A DNA stretch of 64,000 nucleotides from Daejeonella sp. H1SJ63. Its GTDB lineage: Bacteria; Bacteroidota; Bacteroidia; Sphingobacteriales; Sphingobacteriaceae. Each line of letters starts with the position of its first letter. The first letter of the stretch is position 1. Positions 46,297-54,502 of the stretch are shown here, piece by piece. The position numbers and the translations under genes are program-made. The notes beneath the pieces were generated by a model that worked only from the letters and a program-made list of their open reading frames with translations, ran no database searches and was not told where the DNA came from. The stretch is taken from NCBI RefSeq assembly GCF_029360775.1, contig NZ_JARKMZ010000005.1:96129-160128 (forward strand), given 5' to 3'.

Positions 46297-49200
46297 TTAA
46301 AAAGTAAGGGATAATCCAAGATTATAAATTTTGCTTTGAGGATAAAAATTTCCTCTTTCATCACTTCCTTCAGGGTCATATATCTTCATTTTATCGAACG
46401 TAAGTAAATTATTTCCATTCAAATAAATTCGCATATCGGCAATCTTAAGCCTTGAAAGCACACTTGAAGGTAAAGAGTATCCCAATTCTAATGTTTTCAA
46501 TCTTAGGAAAGTTGCGTCTCTTAACCAGAAAGAAGAAGGAAGCCCGCTTACATCTGTACGGGTATCCAGTAAAGGCAAATTAGGATATTTTGAATCCATA
46601 CTACCTGGTCTGTATCTGTTCAGCAGAAGCTCCTCCCTCGTATTTACTGCAAGCCTTCCATTTTCATGATAGTACTGCCATGCCCTGGATTGTCCTGCAA
46701 AATTTGCAAACAAAGAGAAGTTCTTGTAATCCAATGACAGGTTCATACCAAATATAATTTCAGGGGTATTAGTACGATCCATTCTGATCATATCTGAACT
46801 GGTAATGACACCATCCCCGTTTACATCTTCATACTTTAAATCTCCGATCTTTGTTCCCTGTACTTTAGGAATTGCATCCAGTTCTGCCTGGGTTCTGATA
46901 ATACCAATAGCCCTGTAATAATTTGTTGCACCAAGTACCTTATTTTGCACTTTTTGCCATTCAGGAACATTTGCTGCATCAGCCATGTAAATTACATTAC
47001 TCTTTACATAAGCAAAGTTTCCGCCTACTCTGTAAGAAAATCCGCTTTTCGTAGCTCTCCTGTGAGACAGTTCCAGTTCAACCCCTTTATTTTCTACAAT
47101 TCCTATATTTTCACTTGGTAATACCAAACCTGTATAAGCAGGGACAGCGAGATCCCTGGTTGCCAGAATATTAGATCTTTTCTGTTTAAATAAGTCGACC
47201 GTAAAGCCCAATAAGCCATTCCAGAACAAACCATCCATTGCAATGTTTGATGTTTTCAGAACTTCCCATGTTATGTTTGGATTAGGGGTAACACCCATGG
47301 TTGTACCGAGTGACTGTGTTGGGGTCTGTCCAAAATTAAAGCCCTGGCTGCCTAAATTATAACTTTGAATATACTGGAAAGCCGGAACCCGGTCATTTCC
47401 TATTTTACCACTTGAAACTCTTAGTTTTAAATCATCTATAAAGCTAAACCGGTCTTTTATAAATTTCTCTTGTGAAATTCTCCATGCTGCTGAGACCCCT
47501 GGGAAAAAACCAAATCGGTTACCTTCAGGGAAATTTGCAGAGCCATCATATCTGAAATTGAAATCAATCAGATATTTATCTTTAAATCCGTATCCAAAAC
47601 GTCCAAAAAGATTCTGACGTCCCCCTTCTGATGCCGTTCCGGTAGCTTCCTGGCCTGCGAGACTACCCGCAAACAATTGGTCGACCTGAGCGGATAAAAA
47701 ATTCCTTCTGAATGCTGAAAAACTATTAAAATTGCCTTCCTCCTGCTCTGCAGCTATGAATGTGTTTATTCTATGATTATTGAAACTCTTTTCATATTTA
47801 ATCCGGAAATTCATTAAAGAACTTCTATCTCTGTTATATGATTGTCTTAGCTGAGGCTGTAAAATACCCCCGCCACCGATTGGAATATAGGTATTGGTTA
47901 TTTTATTATAATCGTATACTGTCCATGGTTTCTGGAAAAGTTTATTAACACCCTGATTATTTGTATAAACCAAATAGCCATCAACTCCTAATCCCTCCAC
48001 AAAAGGCAGTTTAATATCAAATGAGGCTTTGGTCTGAAACCGCTGCATCACTTCACTATTATAACCAGAAGCATCAGTAACCATCACAGCTGGATTATCT
48101 CCGCGTTCAATACCGGCAGAAGGAAGGCCATTTGACCAATACACCGGAATCCAGGGAACAACCAGCATTCGTCCAAAAGTTGTTGTTGTACTGGTGGTTG
48201 GATAATTACCGTCATCAATTCCGGCATTTACGTCTAAACCAACCTTTATGTATTTATTAATATTCGCATCGATGTTAGATCGAATGCTGTAAGCTTTAAA
48301 GTTTGTACTTCCTTTCTTGAATATTCCATTTTGATTAGAATATGACCCTGACACTGAATATTTTGTATTATCATTACCCCCTCTGACAGCAAGATTATGC
48401 TGACTTTGGAATGTATTTTTTTCTAATATTTCATCATACCAGTTTACACTTGGATAATTGACCGGATCACTTCCGTCCCTGAATTTTTGCAACTCTGCTT
48501 CAGTCCAGCGGGGAGGCTGTTTATCTTTTGCAAGAAGTTCATTGACAAACTCTCCAAAAACGGCAGAGCTGGCCATTTTGGGGATTCTGGTTGGCTGGCT
48601 CAAACCCTGATTAAATGAATAATTAATAGAAGGCTTGCCAGTAACACCCCTCTTGGTGGTGATAAGAATAACTCCGTTTGCTGCCTGCGCACCATAAATA
48701 GCAGCAGATGCATCCTTCAATACCGAAATTGATTCTATATCATTTGGATTAATCCGCTCCCAACCGCTAACTCCCTGTACTCCGTCAACAACTACCAGCG
48801 GACTGGTATTACCCGTTGTGCTTCTTCCACGGATCAGGATTGTTGAATTATCCCTTCCCGGCTCGCCTGAACGATTAGAGGTAATAACTCCGGGAAGTAA
48901 TCCTGCAAGTGAATTACTTAAATTTGTAGTTGGGCTCTTTTTAAGCTCTTTATTAGAAATACTTGCAACTGACCCTGTTAATGTAGCTTTACGCTGAGTA
49001 CCATATCCTACTACAACAACCTCTTCCATTTCTGAAGAGCTTTCTTTTAAAAGTATATTAAGCGTGTTTTGGCTTCCCACAGTTACCTCTTGCTTTTCAT
49101 AGCTTATAAAAGAAACTACAAGTACATCGCCCTCCTTAACACTTATAATGAATTCTCCATTCAGTCCTGTTGAGACTCCCCGGTTTGTTCCCTTTACCAT

Positions 49201-49365
49201 AACACTTACACCTGGCAAGCTTGTACGTGTAAGGTTATCCAGAACCGTTCCCTTAATTTCTCTTTGGTTTTGCGCCTTTAACTGCGATGGACATAGAAAA
49301 ATCAGAGATAGAATCACAATGCCCAGGCAGGGCCAAATAATCCATTTACTTTTTTTACTTTTCAT
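46297..49365 (-). CDS. susC: SusC/RagA family TonB-dependent transporter
   Basis: A 1022-residue outer-membrane beta-barrel importer. After the signal peptide (about 1-31) comes a carboxypeptidase-regulatory-like domain (REIKGTVLDNLTRTSLPGVSV), the TonB-box region EEVVVVGYGTQRKATLTGSV, the plug domain with ILIRGRSTTGNTSPLVVVDGV, and a 22-strand barrel ending in the aromatic YNLGLSLTF. Length is typical. It lacks the extra N-terminal STN domain that marks anti-sigma-controlled SusC proteins, consistent with control by a LacI-type repressor site at 49527. First gene of the largest unit of the island. Confidence 0.95.
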   Translation of the reverse strand: MKSKKSKWIIWPCLGIVILSLIFLCPSQLKAQNQREIKGTVLDNLTRTSLPGVSVMVKGTNRGVSTGLNGEFIISVKEGDVLVVSFISYEKQEVTVGSQNTLNILLKESSSEMEEVVVVGYGTQRKATLTGSVASISNKELKKSPTTNLSNSLAGLLPGVITSNRSGEPGRDNSTILIRGRSTTGNTSPLVVVDGVQGVSGWERINPNDIESISVLKDASAAIYGAQAANGVILITTKRGVTGKPSINYSFNQGLSQPTRIPKMASSAVFGEFVNELLAKDKQPPRWTEAELQKFRDGSDPVNYPSVNWYDEILEKNTFQSQHNLAVRGGNDNTKYSVSGSYSNQNGIFKKGSTNFKAYSIRSNIDANINKYIKVGLDVNAGIDDGNYPTTSTTTTFGRMLVVPWIPVYWSNGLPSAGIERGDNPAVMVTDASGYNSEVMQRFQTKASFDIKLPFVEGLGVDGYLVYTNNQGVNKLFQKPWTVYDYNKITNTYIPIGGGGILQPQLRQSYNRDRSSLMNFRIKYEKSFNNHRINTFIAAEQEEGNFNSFSAFRRNFLSAQVDQLFAGSLAGQEATGTASEGGRQNLFGRFGYGFKDKYLIDFNFRYDGSANFPEGNRFGFFPGVSAAWRISQEKFIKDRFSFIDDLKLRVSSGKIGNDRVPAFQYIQSYNLGSQGFNFGQTPTQSLGTTMGVTPNPNITWEVLKTSNIAMDGLFWNGLLGFTVDLFKQKRSNILATRDLAVPAYTGLVLPSENIGIVENKGVELELSHRRATKSGFSYRVGGNFAYVKSNVIYMADAANVPEWQKVQNKVLGATNYYRAIGIIRTQAELDAIPKVQGTKIGDLKYEDVNGDGVITSSDMIRMDRTNTPEIIFGMNLSLDYKNFSLFANFAGQSRAWQYYHENGRLAVNTREELLLNRYRPGSMDSKYPNLPLLDTRTDVSGLPSSFWLRDATFLRLKTLELGYSLPSSVLSRLKIADMRIYLNGNNLLTFDKMKIYDPEGSDERGNFYPQSKIYNLGLSLTF

Positions 49366-49526
49366 TTGTTAGAGTTTTTAGGTTTAGTTTATTATTCATT
49401 ATAAAATTTATTACTTGGCAGATTTATATTCTTCAAATTGTTCAGTATTATGCAATTTTCAGCATTAACGTTTAACCAAATTAGTGATAAATCATCTCCA
49501 ACATAATAAATGAGGTAATAAAAGAG

Positions 49527-49552
49527 CGGTAACGTTATCGAAAGCGTTATCG
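49527..49552. promoter_or_regulatory. LacI-type operator palindrome plus half-site (site C)
   Basis: CGGTAACGTTATCG (49527-49540) is one base off the site A palindrome, and is preceded by the same AAAGAG flank seen at site A. A further half-site CGTTATCG follows at 49545-49552. The pair lies upstream of susC. Confidence 0.7.
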
Positions 49553-49774
49553 AAAAATTGAATTGAAAATCAGAAGGTTAAGTGTCTGCTTAGAAAGTGC
49601 GGGTGAAGCTGAATTAACGTTATAAAATTCAGGCCTGATACAGCAGTATTCTTTCGCCCGGTCGCGCTTACTGTTTATCCGATCCGGGAAATCAGTATAA
49701 ACTGCCCAACGCCCCCGGTCTTTTGTCCTGATAATATCAATGAATTGTTTAACTAAATAATCTTCTTAAATAGT

Positions 49775-49782
49775 TAACTTTG
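49775..49782 (+). promoter_or_regulatory. panD -7 box, likely leaderless transcript
   Basis: TAACTTTG matches the Bacteroidota -7 consensus and ends five bases before the panD ATG at 49787, which leaves essentially no 5' leader. No good -33 TTG is found at the ideal spacing. Confidence 0.5.
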
Positions 49783-49786
49783 CCCC

Positions 49787-50137
49787 ATGCAAGTTCATAT
49801 ATTAAAATCAAAAATTCACAGGGTTAAAGTAACCGATGCAGATCTGAATTATGTAGGTAGCATTACCATTGATGAAGATTTAATGGATGCTGCACAGATA
49901 CTGCATGGTGAAAAAGTACAGATTGTTAACAATAATAATGGCGAGCGCTTTGAAACATATACCATTCCGGGTAAAAGGGGAAGCGGAGAGATAGTTCTTA
50001 ACGGTGCTGCAGCACGCAGGGTAATGAGGGGCGATGTCATTATTATCATTACATATGCCGTTATGGATGTTGAGGAAGCAAGAAACTACAAACCCATTGT
50101 TGTATTCCCTGATGAGGCAACCAATCTTTTGAAATAA
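49787..50137 (+). CDS. panD: aspartate 1-decarboxylase
   Basis: A 116-residue proenzyme that self-cleaves between Gly24 and Ser25 (NYVGSITID) to form a pyruvoyl cofactor, then decarboxylates aspartate to beta-alanine, the co-substrate of PanC (4905). Family-typical segments include [35 protein letters not shown] and [11 protein letters not shown]. The start is fixed by homology at the ATG directly after the promoter box. It is monocistronic, ended by a strong terminator at 50174. Confidence 0.95.
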   Translation: MQVHILKSKIHRVKVTDADLNYVGSITIDEDLMDAAQILHGEKVQIVNNNNGERFETYTIPGKRGSGEIVLNGAAARRVMRGDVIIIITYAVMDVEEARNYKPIVVFPDEATNLLK

Positions 50138-50173
50138 CCTTTTAACAATATCAAGGGGTAAAATTTGAATCAG

Positions 50174-50195
50174 GGGACCATCAGGTCCCTTTTTT
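50174..50195 (+). terminator. intrinsic terminator of panD
   Basis: GGGACC (50174-50179), loop ATCA, GGTCCC (50184-50189), then six T residues. It lies 36 bases after the panD stop in the convergent gap. Confidence 0.85.
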
Positions 50196-50198
50196 ATT

Positions 50199-50600
50199 TT
50201 ACATCATTCCTTTCGGAAAAATACTCCTGACAGCCAATACAGATCCTGTTAAAAGAAGAGGCAAAAGAACCGCGAATATCAGGAAAGACACAATCACCTC
50301 TGTAAACAGAACTTTCTTAGGCTCTTCAAAAGGATCATATGCACTGAATATGGTAAGAAAAGCAATTGAGAAGAACTGGGTAATTGCAAGAATCTGAAAT
50401 ATTTGGCGAAAAGCAAATCGCTCAACTAAAAAACCTTTCCCGGCAATAAAATATACCAATAGCTGACACAAGATCATTGATCCTACAATAAAAAGCAGGT
50501 TTAATTCCATACCCAACTCAAGTGAAATAATCAGTATATGACCAATCAGGAAAAGCAGACCGGCTAAAGCAGGATAAATAATATGATGAATTACTTTCAT
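50199..50600 (-). CDS. small integral membrane protein of unknown function
   Basis: A 133-residue protein with four hydrophobic segments (about 7-27, 33-51, 66-86 and 101-125) and a short basic end. I do not recognise a family. A plausible start is the ATG at 50600, and codon use resembles its neighbours. It is convergent with panD, sharing the terminator region, and follows the pseudouridine synthase gene by about 70 bases on the same strand. No function can be proposed from the sequence. Confidence 0.6.
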   Translation of the reverse strand: MKVIHHIIYPALAGLLFLIGHILIISLELGMELNLLFIVGSMILCQLLVYFIAGKGFLVERFAFRQIFQILAITQFFSIAFLTIFSAYDPFEEPKKVLFTEVIVSFLIFAVLLPLLLTGSVLAVRSIFPKGMM

Positions 50601-50670
50601 AATCCGGCGATGAAAATATGATTTACCGGTATTAAATATAAATTATTTAATCTCCGGCAGGAAATAATCA

Positions 50671-51408
50671 TTAACCTTCCAGATGCGTCTTTGACGAATC
50701 AGAAATCAGACGACTGATCTCACTGAACTCATCATCTGTCAGATATCTCCATTTACCGATCGGAATATCCAGTTTGATATTCATTATCCGGATTCTTTTC
50801 AGTTTCAGAACCTTATAATCCAGATACTCGCACATTCGTCTGATCTGACGGTTAAGGCCTTGTGTCAGGATAATTCTGAATTGATTTTTATCGATCTGCT
50901 CAACAACACATTTCCTTGTTATAGTATCCAGAATCGGAACACCATTTCTCATTTGCTTTAAAAAATCCTGAGTAACTGGCTTATTTACCCTTACGATATA
51001 TTCCTTTTCGTGATTGTTGCGTGCCCGCAAAATCTTATTCACAATATCCCCATCACTTGTCAGGAGAATTAAACCTTCACTTGGCTTATCCAGACGTCCG
51101 ATCGGAAAAATGCGCTTGGGATATTTAATGTAATCGATAATATTATCTTTCTCAACTCTGGTATCAGTGGTGCATACAATACCAACAGGTTTATTGAAGG
51201 CAATATAAACCGGCTTTTCCTGAGGCTCAGACACCAACCGGCCATCCACTTTGACGATATCACCGGGCACTATTTTGGTTCCCATTTCAGGAACAAGACC
51301 ATTAATTGTTACCCGGTTTTCGAGAATAAGCTGATCAGCTGCTCTTCTGGAGCAATAACCTATTTCACTTAAGTATTTATTTATTCTGGTGGTTTTGATT
51401 TCTTCCAT
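50671..51408 (-). CDS. rluF: 23S rRNA pseudouridine synthase, RluF-like
   Basis: An RsuA/RluB-family pseudouridine synthase of about 245 residues. The N-terminal S4 RNA-binding domain ([18 protein letters not shown]) is followed by the catalytic domain with [18 protein letters not shown], where the aspartate is the nucleophile, and [17 protein letters not shown] sequence as in Rlu[14 protein letters not shown] completes the motif set. In E. coli RluF modifies U2604 of 23S rRNA. The open frame runs to a TTG at 51438, but the ATG at 51408 gives the expected N-terminus. A terminator-like hairpin lies in its 5' region. Confidence 0.85.
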   Translation of the reverse strand: MEEIKTTRINKYLSEIGYCSRRAADQLILENRVTINGLVPEMGTKIVPGDIVKVDGRLVSEPQEKPVYIAFNKPVGIVCTTDTRVEKDNIIDYIKYPKRIFPIGRLDKPSEGLILLTSDGDIVNKILRARNNHEKEYIVRVNKPVTQDFLKQMRNGVPILDTITRKCVVEQIDKNQFRIILTQGLNRQIRRMCEYLDYKVLKLKRIRIMNIKLDIPIGKWRYLTDDEFSEISRLISDSSKTHLEG

Positions 51409-51455
51409 CTTCAACAATCCGGTTTCAAAAGTAAGCAAAATCCCGGGAGGCTTAT

Positions 51456-51489
51456 AAAAAACAGAATCCCGGATAAATCCGGGATTCTG
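51456..51489 (-). terminator. strong terminator-like hairpin in the 5' region of the rluF-like gene
   Basis: CAGAATCCCGGA (51462-51473), loop TAAA, TCCGGGATTCTG (51478-51489) form a perfect 12-bp stem. Read on the minus strand it is followed by six T residues. It therefore sits upstream of the rluF-like start, where it could be an attenuator or the end of a small RNA. Confidence 0.65.
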
Positions 51490-51532
51490 AACAGATTACA
51501 ATTGGTTATTTAATATTTTAAATGCCCTGTAC

Positions 51533-51639
51533 GTGCAAAACGAAATTCTAAAAATTATCGATTTTTTGCACCTGATTATATGCCCGACGACCCAACAGAC
51601 AGCTTAATTTTAATACTTACAAATTTGATTTTTTTGCAC
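51533..51639. repeat. TGCAC-type inverted and direct repeats upstream of oxyR
   Basis: GTGCAAAA (51533-51540) is inverted relative to TTTTTTGCAC (51562-51571), and TTTTTTTGCAC recurs at 51629-51639. These may be binding sites or part of a structured small RNA ending at the 51456 terminator. Confidence 0.35.
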
Positions 51640-51651
51640 TAAAAAAACAAT

Positions 51652-51702
51652 ATAGATGAAATCGATAATAACTATATTTGCATAGTTAAAATCTATAATA
51701 TG
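51652..51702 (+). promoter_or_regulatory. oxyR promoter box with OxyR-like autoregulatory site
   Basis: TATATTTG (51673-51680) matches the -7 consensus. Overlapping it is CTAT (51672-51675), six bases, ATAG (51682-51685), seven bases, CTAT (51693-51696), which is close to the OxyR pattern ATAG-N7-CTAT-N7-ATAG-N7-CTAT. The site runs up to the start codon at 51700, fitting autorepression. Confidence 0.6.
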
Positions 51703-52638
51703 ACTTTAGTACAACTTGAATACATAGTTGCTATTGATACTTACAGAAGTTTTGGCCTGGCAGCAGAGAAATGTTTTGTAACCCAGCCCACACTTAGTAT
51801 GCAGGTTCAAAAACTGGAAGAAGAGCTGGGGGTTAAGTTATTCGACAGAAGCAAACAGCCCATTACCCCCACAGAGATCGGAACGGATATTATTGAACAG
51901 GCAAGGATTAGCCTTAAGGAGAGTTATAAAATAAAAGAGCTGATCAATAATCAGAAAAGTGTGATTTCCGGTGAATTAAGAATTGGTGTTATTCCAACTA
52001 TAGCTCCCTATCTGATGCCAAAAGTAATCTCTGCTTTTATGGAAAAGTATCCGGATGTACAGCTTGTAATCTGGGAATACATGACAGATCAAATCATTCA
52101 GGAATTAAAAAACGGTTTGCTTGACTGCGGAATACTTTCTACCCCACTGCAGGATAAAAGCCTGCAGGAAACACCAATCTTTTACGAATCATTTGTGGCC
52201 TACCTTTCTAAATCCAGTCAACTGATTAATAAAAAAAACCTTTCAGCAAAAGACATCAGTCTGGATGATCTCTGGCTTCTGAACGAGGGACATTGCATGC
52301 GAAATCAGATTCTGAACATATGCAACAGAAAAAAGTCTGACAATATGAAAACCTTTGAGTACAATACAGACAGTGTTGAAACCCTGAAACGGATGGTTGA
52401 AATGAATAAGGGCATAACCTTATTACCTGAGCTTTCAGTTAGTGATTTTACTATAAAACAACTCGACTGTGTACGCTATTTCAAATCTCCTGAACCCACG
52501 CGTGAGATCAGCGTTGTTACTCACCGTAACTTTCTGAAAAGGAAACTGATTACGGCACTTGAAAAGGAGATTTCCAACGCTATTCCGAAAAGAATGCGAA
52601 ATAAAAAGAAAAAGGAGATCCTGGAGATCTACTCATAA
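51700..52638 (+). CDS. oxyR: hydrogen peroxide-sensing LysR-type regulator OxyR
   Basis: A 312-residue LysR-family regulator. The N-terminal HTH (about 1-60: LEYIVAIDTYRSFGLAAEKC, TQPTLSMQVQKLEEELG) is followed by the sensor domain. The redox cysteines fall at residues 199 (EGHCMRNQ) and 208 (NICNR), the same positions as in E. coli OxyR, and form a disulfide on peroxide exposure. It should activate peroxide-defence genes and may repress itself (see the site at 51652). Superoxide dismutase follows convergently across a bidirectional terminator. Confidence 0.95.
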   Translation: MTLVQLEYIVAIDTYRSFGLAAEKCFVTQPTLSMQVQKLEEELGVKLFDRSKQPITPTEIGTDIIEQARISLKESYKIKELINNQKSVISGELRIGVIPTIAPYLMPKVISAFMEKYPDVQLVIWEYMTDQIIQELKNGLLDCGILSTPLQDKSLQETPIFYESFVAYLSKSSQLINKKNLSAKDISLDDLWLLNEGHCMRNQILNICNRKKSDNMKTFEYNTDSVETLKRMVEMNKGITLLPELSVSDFTIKQLDCVRYFKSPEPTREISVVTHRNFLKRKLITALEKEISNAIPKRMRNKKKKEILEIYS

Positions 52639-52649
52639 AGATTAAAAAA

Positions 52650-52677
52650 GGGGTGAAGTATTTGAATACTCCACCCC
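52650..52677. terminator. bidirectional terminator between oxyR and superoxide dismutase
   Basis: GGGGTG (52650-52655) pairs with CACCCC (52672-52677), and an inner AGTAT/ATACT stem continues past one mismatch. The hairpin is flanked by six A residues on one side and three T on the other, serving both convergent genes. Confidence 0.75.
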
Positions 52678-52695
52678 TTTCATATTTAAGGCAAA

Positions 52696-53304
52696 TTATT
52701 TTGCTTTTGAAAATCTGTCGGCAACTGCATCCCAGTTTACTACATTCCAGAAAGCTGCAATATAGTCAGGACGCTTATTCTGATATTTCAGGTAGTAAGC
52801 ATGCTCCCATACATCCATACCAAGAATTGGGGTTCCTTTTACCTCAGCAATATCCATCAGCGGATTATCCTGATTTGGGGTAGAACTTACCTGTAATTTA
52901 CCATCGGCAGAAACAGAAAGCCATGCCCATCCTGAACCAAAACGGGTTACACCAGCTTCGGCAAATTTCTTTTTAAACTCGTCAAATGAACCGAATGCAG
53001 CATCAATTGCCTTTGCCAGTTCACCACCCGGATTGCCACCGCCGTTTGGAGACATAATTGACCAGTAAAGAGTGTGGTTATAATGACCGCCCCCATTATT
53101 TCTTACCGGCATCGCGAATTTTGAGATATTCGCCATGATATCTTCCAGCTTCTTACTTTCGCCATCGGTACCGGCTAATGCTTTGTTAAGATTATCAACA
53201 TATGCCTGATGATGTTTACCATGGTGAATCTCCATAGTCATCTTGTCGATATGCGGTTCTAATGCGTCTGTTGCGTATGCTAACGCAGGTAATTCAAATG
53301 CCAT
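52696..53304 (-). CDS. Fe/Mn superoxide dismutase
   Basis: A 202-residue cytoplasmic SOD converting superoxide to peroxide and oxygen. Metal ligands are visible in [13 protein letters not shown] (first His), HYNHTLYW (second His), and [19 protein letters not shown] (Asp and His); [10 protein letters not shown] and FGSGWAWL are also typical. The metal (Fe, Mn or cambialistic) cannot be decided from motifs alone. It faces oxyR, a logical pairing for oxidative stress, although no OxyR-like site was seen directly upstream. Confidence 0.95.
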   Translation of the reverse strand: MAFELPALAYATDALEPHIDKMTMEIHHGKHHQAYVDNLNKALAGTDGESKKLEDIMANISKFAMPVRNNGGGHYNHTLYWSIMSPNGGGNPGGELAKAIDAAFGSFDEFKKKFAEAGVTRFGSGWAWLSVSADGKLQVSSTPNQDNPLMDIAEVKGTPILGMDVWEHAYYLKYQNKRPDYIAAFWNVVNWDAVADRFSKAK

Positions 53305-53380
53305 TTTCTTATGATTAAGGTTAAAACAATTTTCTATAACAAATATAAGGCTCTAATCTCAGAACTTGTTCAATTAGATG

Positions 53381-53857
53381 TCAAGATTTATTACGTCTTG
53401 TCATAAAGAAGTCTTTGACCAACTGCGAGGATTTTTCTGCAAGGATCCCGGAGATAAGTTCTGTTTTTGGATGCAGAATCTTTCCGGAAATGCTGGTAAA
53501 ACCTCTTTTCTCATCAGCAGCTCCATAAACTATGCGGCTGATCTGAGTCCAGTAGGAAGCGCCGGCACACATTACACAGGGTTCAATAGTAACATATAGT
53601 GTGCAATCCTTAAGATATTTAGCTCCAACATAGTTAGCTGCAGCTGTAAAAGCCTGCATTTCAGCATGTGCCGTTACGTCGTTGAGCCTCTCCGTCAGAT
53701 TATGCCCCCGGCCAATGATCTTACCTCCATGAACAACCACGGCACCAATCGGAACTTCATCCAGCTCGAGTGCCTTGGCAGCTTCTTTCAACGCTTCATT
53801 CATAAAGAACTCGTCGGGGGATACTACCGGATTATCTGTGAAATTAATATATTTCAT
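53381..53857 (-). CDS. tadA: tRNA-specific adenosine deaminase
   Basis: A 158-residue cytidine-deaminase-fold zinc enzyme that makes inosine at the wobble position of tRNA-Arg(ACG). The zinc and proton-shuttle motif HAE is at 64-66 and the PCVMC motif at 93-97, with the following CAGASYWTQISRIVYGA typical of TadA rather than guanine deaminase. Length is normal. It follows the csaA-type gene on the same strand, with an 78-base gap, and is upstream of the SOD gene. Confidence 0.9.
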   Translation of the reverse strand: MKYINFTDNPVVSPDEFFMNEALKEAAKALELDEVPIGAVVVHGGKIIGRGHNLTERLNDVTAHAEMQAFTAAANYVGAKYLKDCTLYVTIEPCVMCAGASYWTQISRIVYGAADEKRGFTSISGKILHPKTELISGILAEKSSQLVKDFFMTRRNKS

Positions 53858-53935
53858 AACCGAAGGTAAACTTGTTTATTAAAGTTCACAAATCTCCGGG
53901 TACTAAAACATATCAATGCAAATTCAGTAAGAATG

Positions 53936-54271
53936 TTATATCAATGCTGATCCGTTCGGAACCTTCTGATCAACCGATGCCAATACAATATTTCCATCTT
54001 CATCTGCGAAGCCGGTAACAAGAAATTCTGACATAAAATTAGCAATCTGCTTTTCAGGGAAATTTACAACCCCGATAACCTGCCGGCCGGGCAATTCAGC
54101 TTTTGTATAATGTTTGGTGATCTGAGCACTGCTCCACTTCACACCAAGATCACCAAAATCAACCCTGAGTTTATACGCCGGCTTTCTGGCCTCGGGAAAA
54201 TCAAGAACTTCTATAATTGTACCTACCCTCAAAGCCACTTTTTCAAAATCAGCCCAGTTTATTACTTCCAT
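53936..54271 (-). CDS. csaA: tRNA-binding domain protein CsaA-like
   Basis: A 111-residue single EMAP-II/Trbp111-type OB-fold protein. Motifs include [35 protein letters not shown] and [19 protein letters not shown]. CsaA is a dimeric tRNA-binding protein described as an export chaperone in Bacillus; the precise role in Bacteroidota is not known. The frame begins with TTG at 54277, and the ATG at 54271 gives the expected start. Confidence 0.9.
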   Translation of the reverse strand: MEVINWADFEKVALRVGTIIEVLDFPEARKPAYKLRVDFGDLGVKWSSAQITKHYTKAELPGRQVIGVVNFPEKQIANFMSEFLVTGFADEDGNIVLASVDQKVPNGSALI

Positions 54272-54490
54272 ATTCAAAGTTAAAAACCCTTACCAACTAT
54301 TCAATCCTGTTTATTCAATGGAACAGAGAAATTTATTCAAAAATAAACGCCGGGATATCTGCAAACTATAAGACTCGTAACACAAATAAAGGCCACATTT
54401 TTACCGTATGTTTCTCAGGGTCATAAATCCGGCAAATTATATTAAGCTTTGCTTCACCTGAATGAAGGCATGTTAATGGATGATATATCG

Positions 54491-54498
54491 TAAATTTG
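54491..54498 (+). promoter_or_regulatory. -7 box adjacent to the rRNA methyltransferase start
   Basis: TAAATTTG fits TAnnTTTG and ends four bases before the ATG at 54503, so the transcript may be leaderless. No TTG at the right spacing upstream was found. Confidence 0.45.
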
Positions 54499-54502
54499 CA
54501 AA

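Larger units (their letters stand above)
49366..49786. promoter_or_regulatory. divergent control region between susC and panD
   Basis: 421 gene-free bases. It contains the LacI-type operator cluster at 49527-49552 (about 160 bases from susC) and, at the other end, the panD promoter box. No other structure was recognised. Confidence 0.5.
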
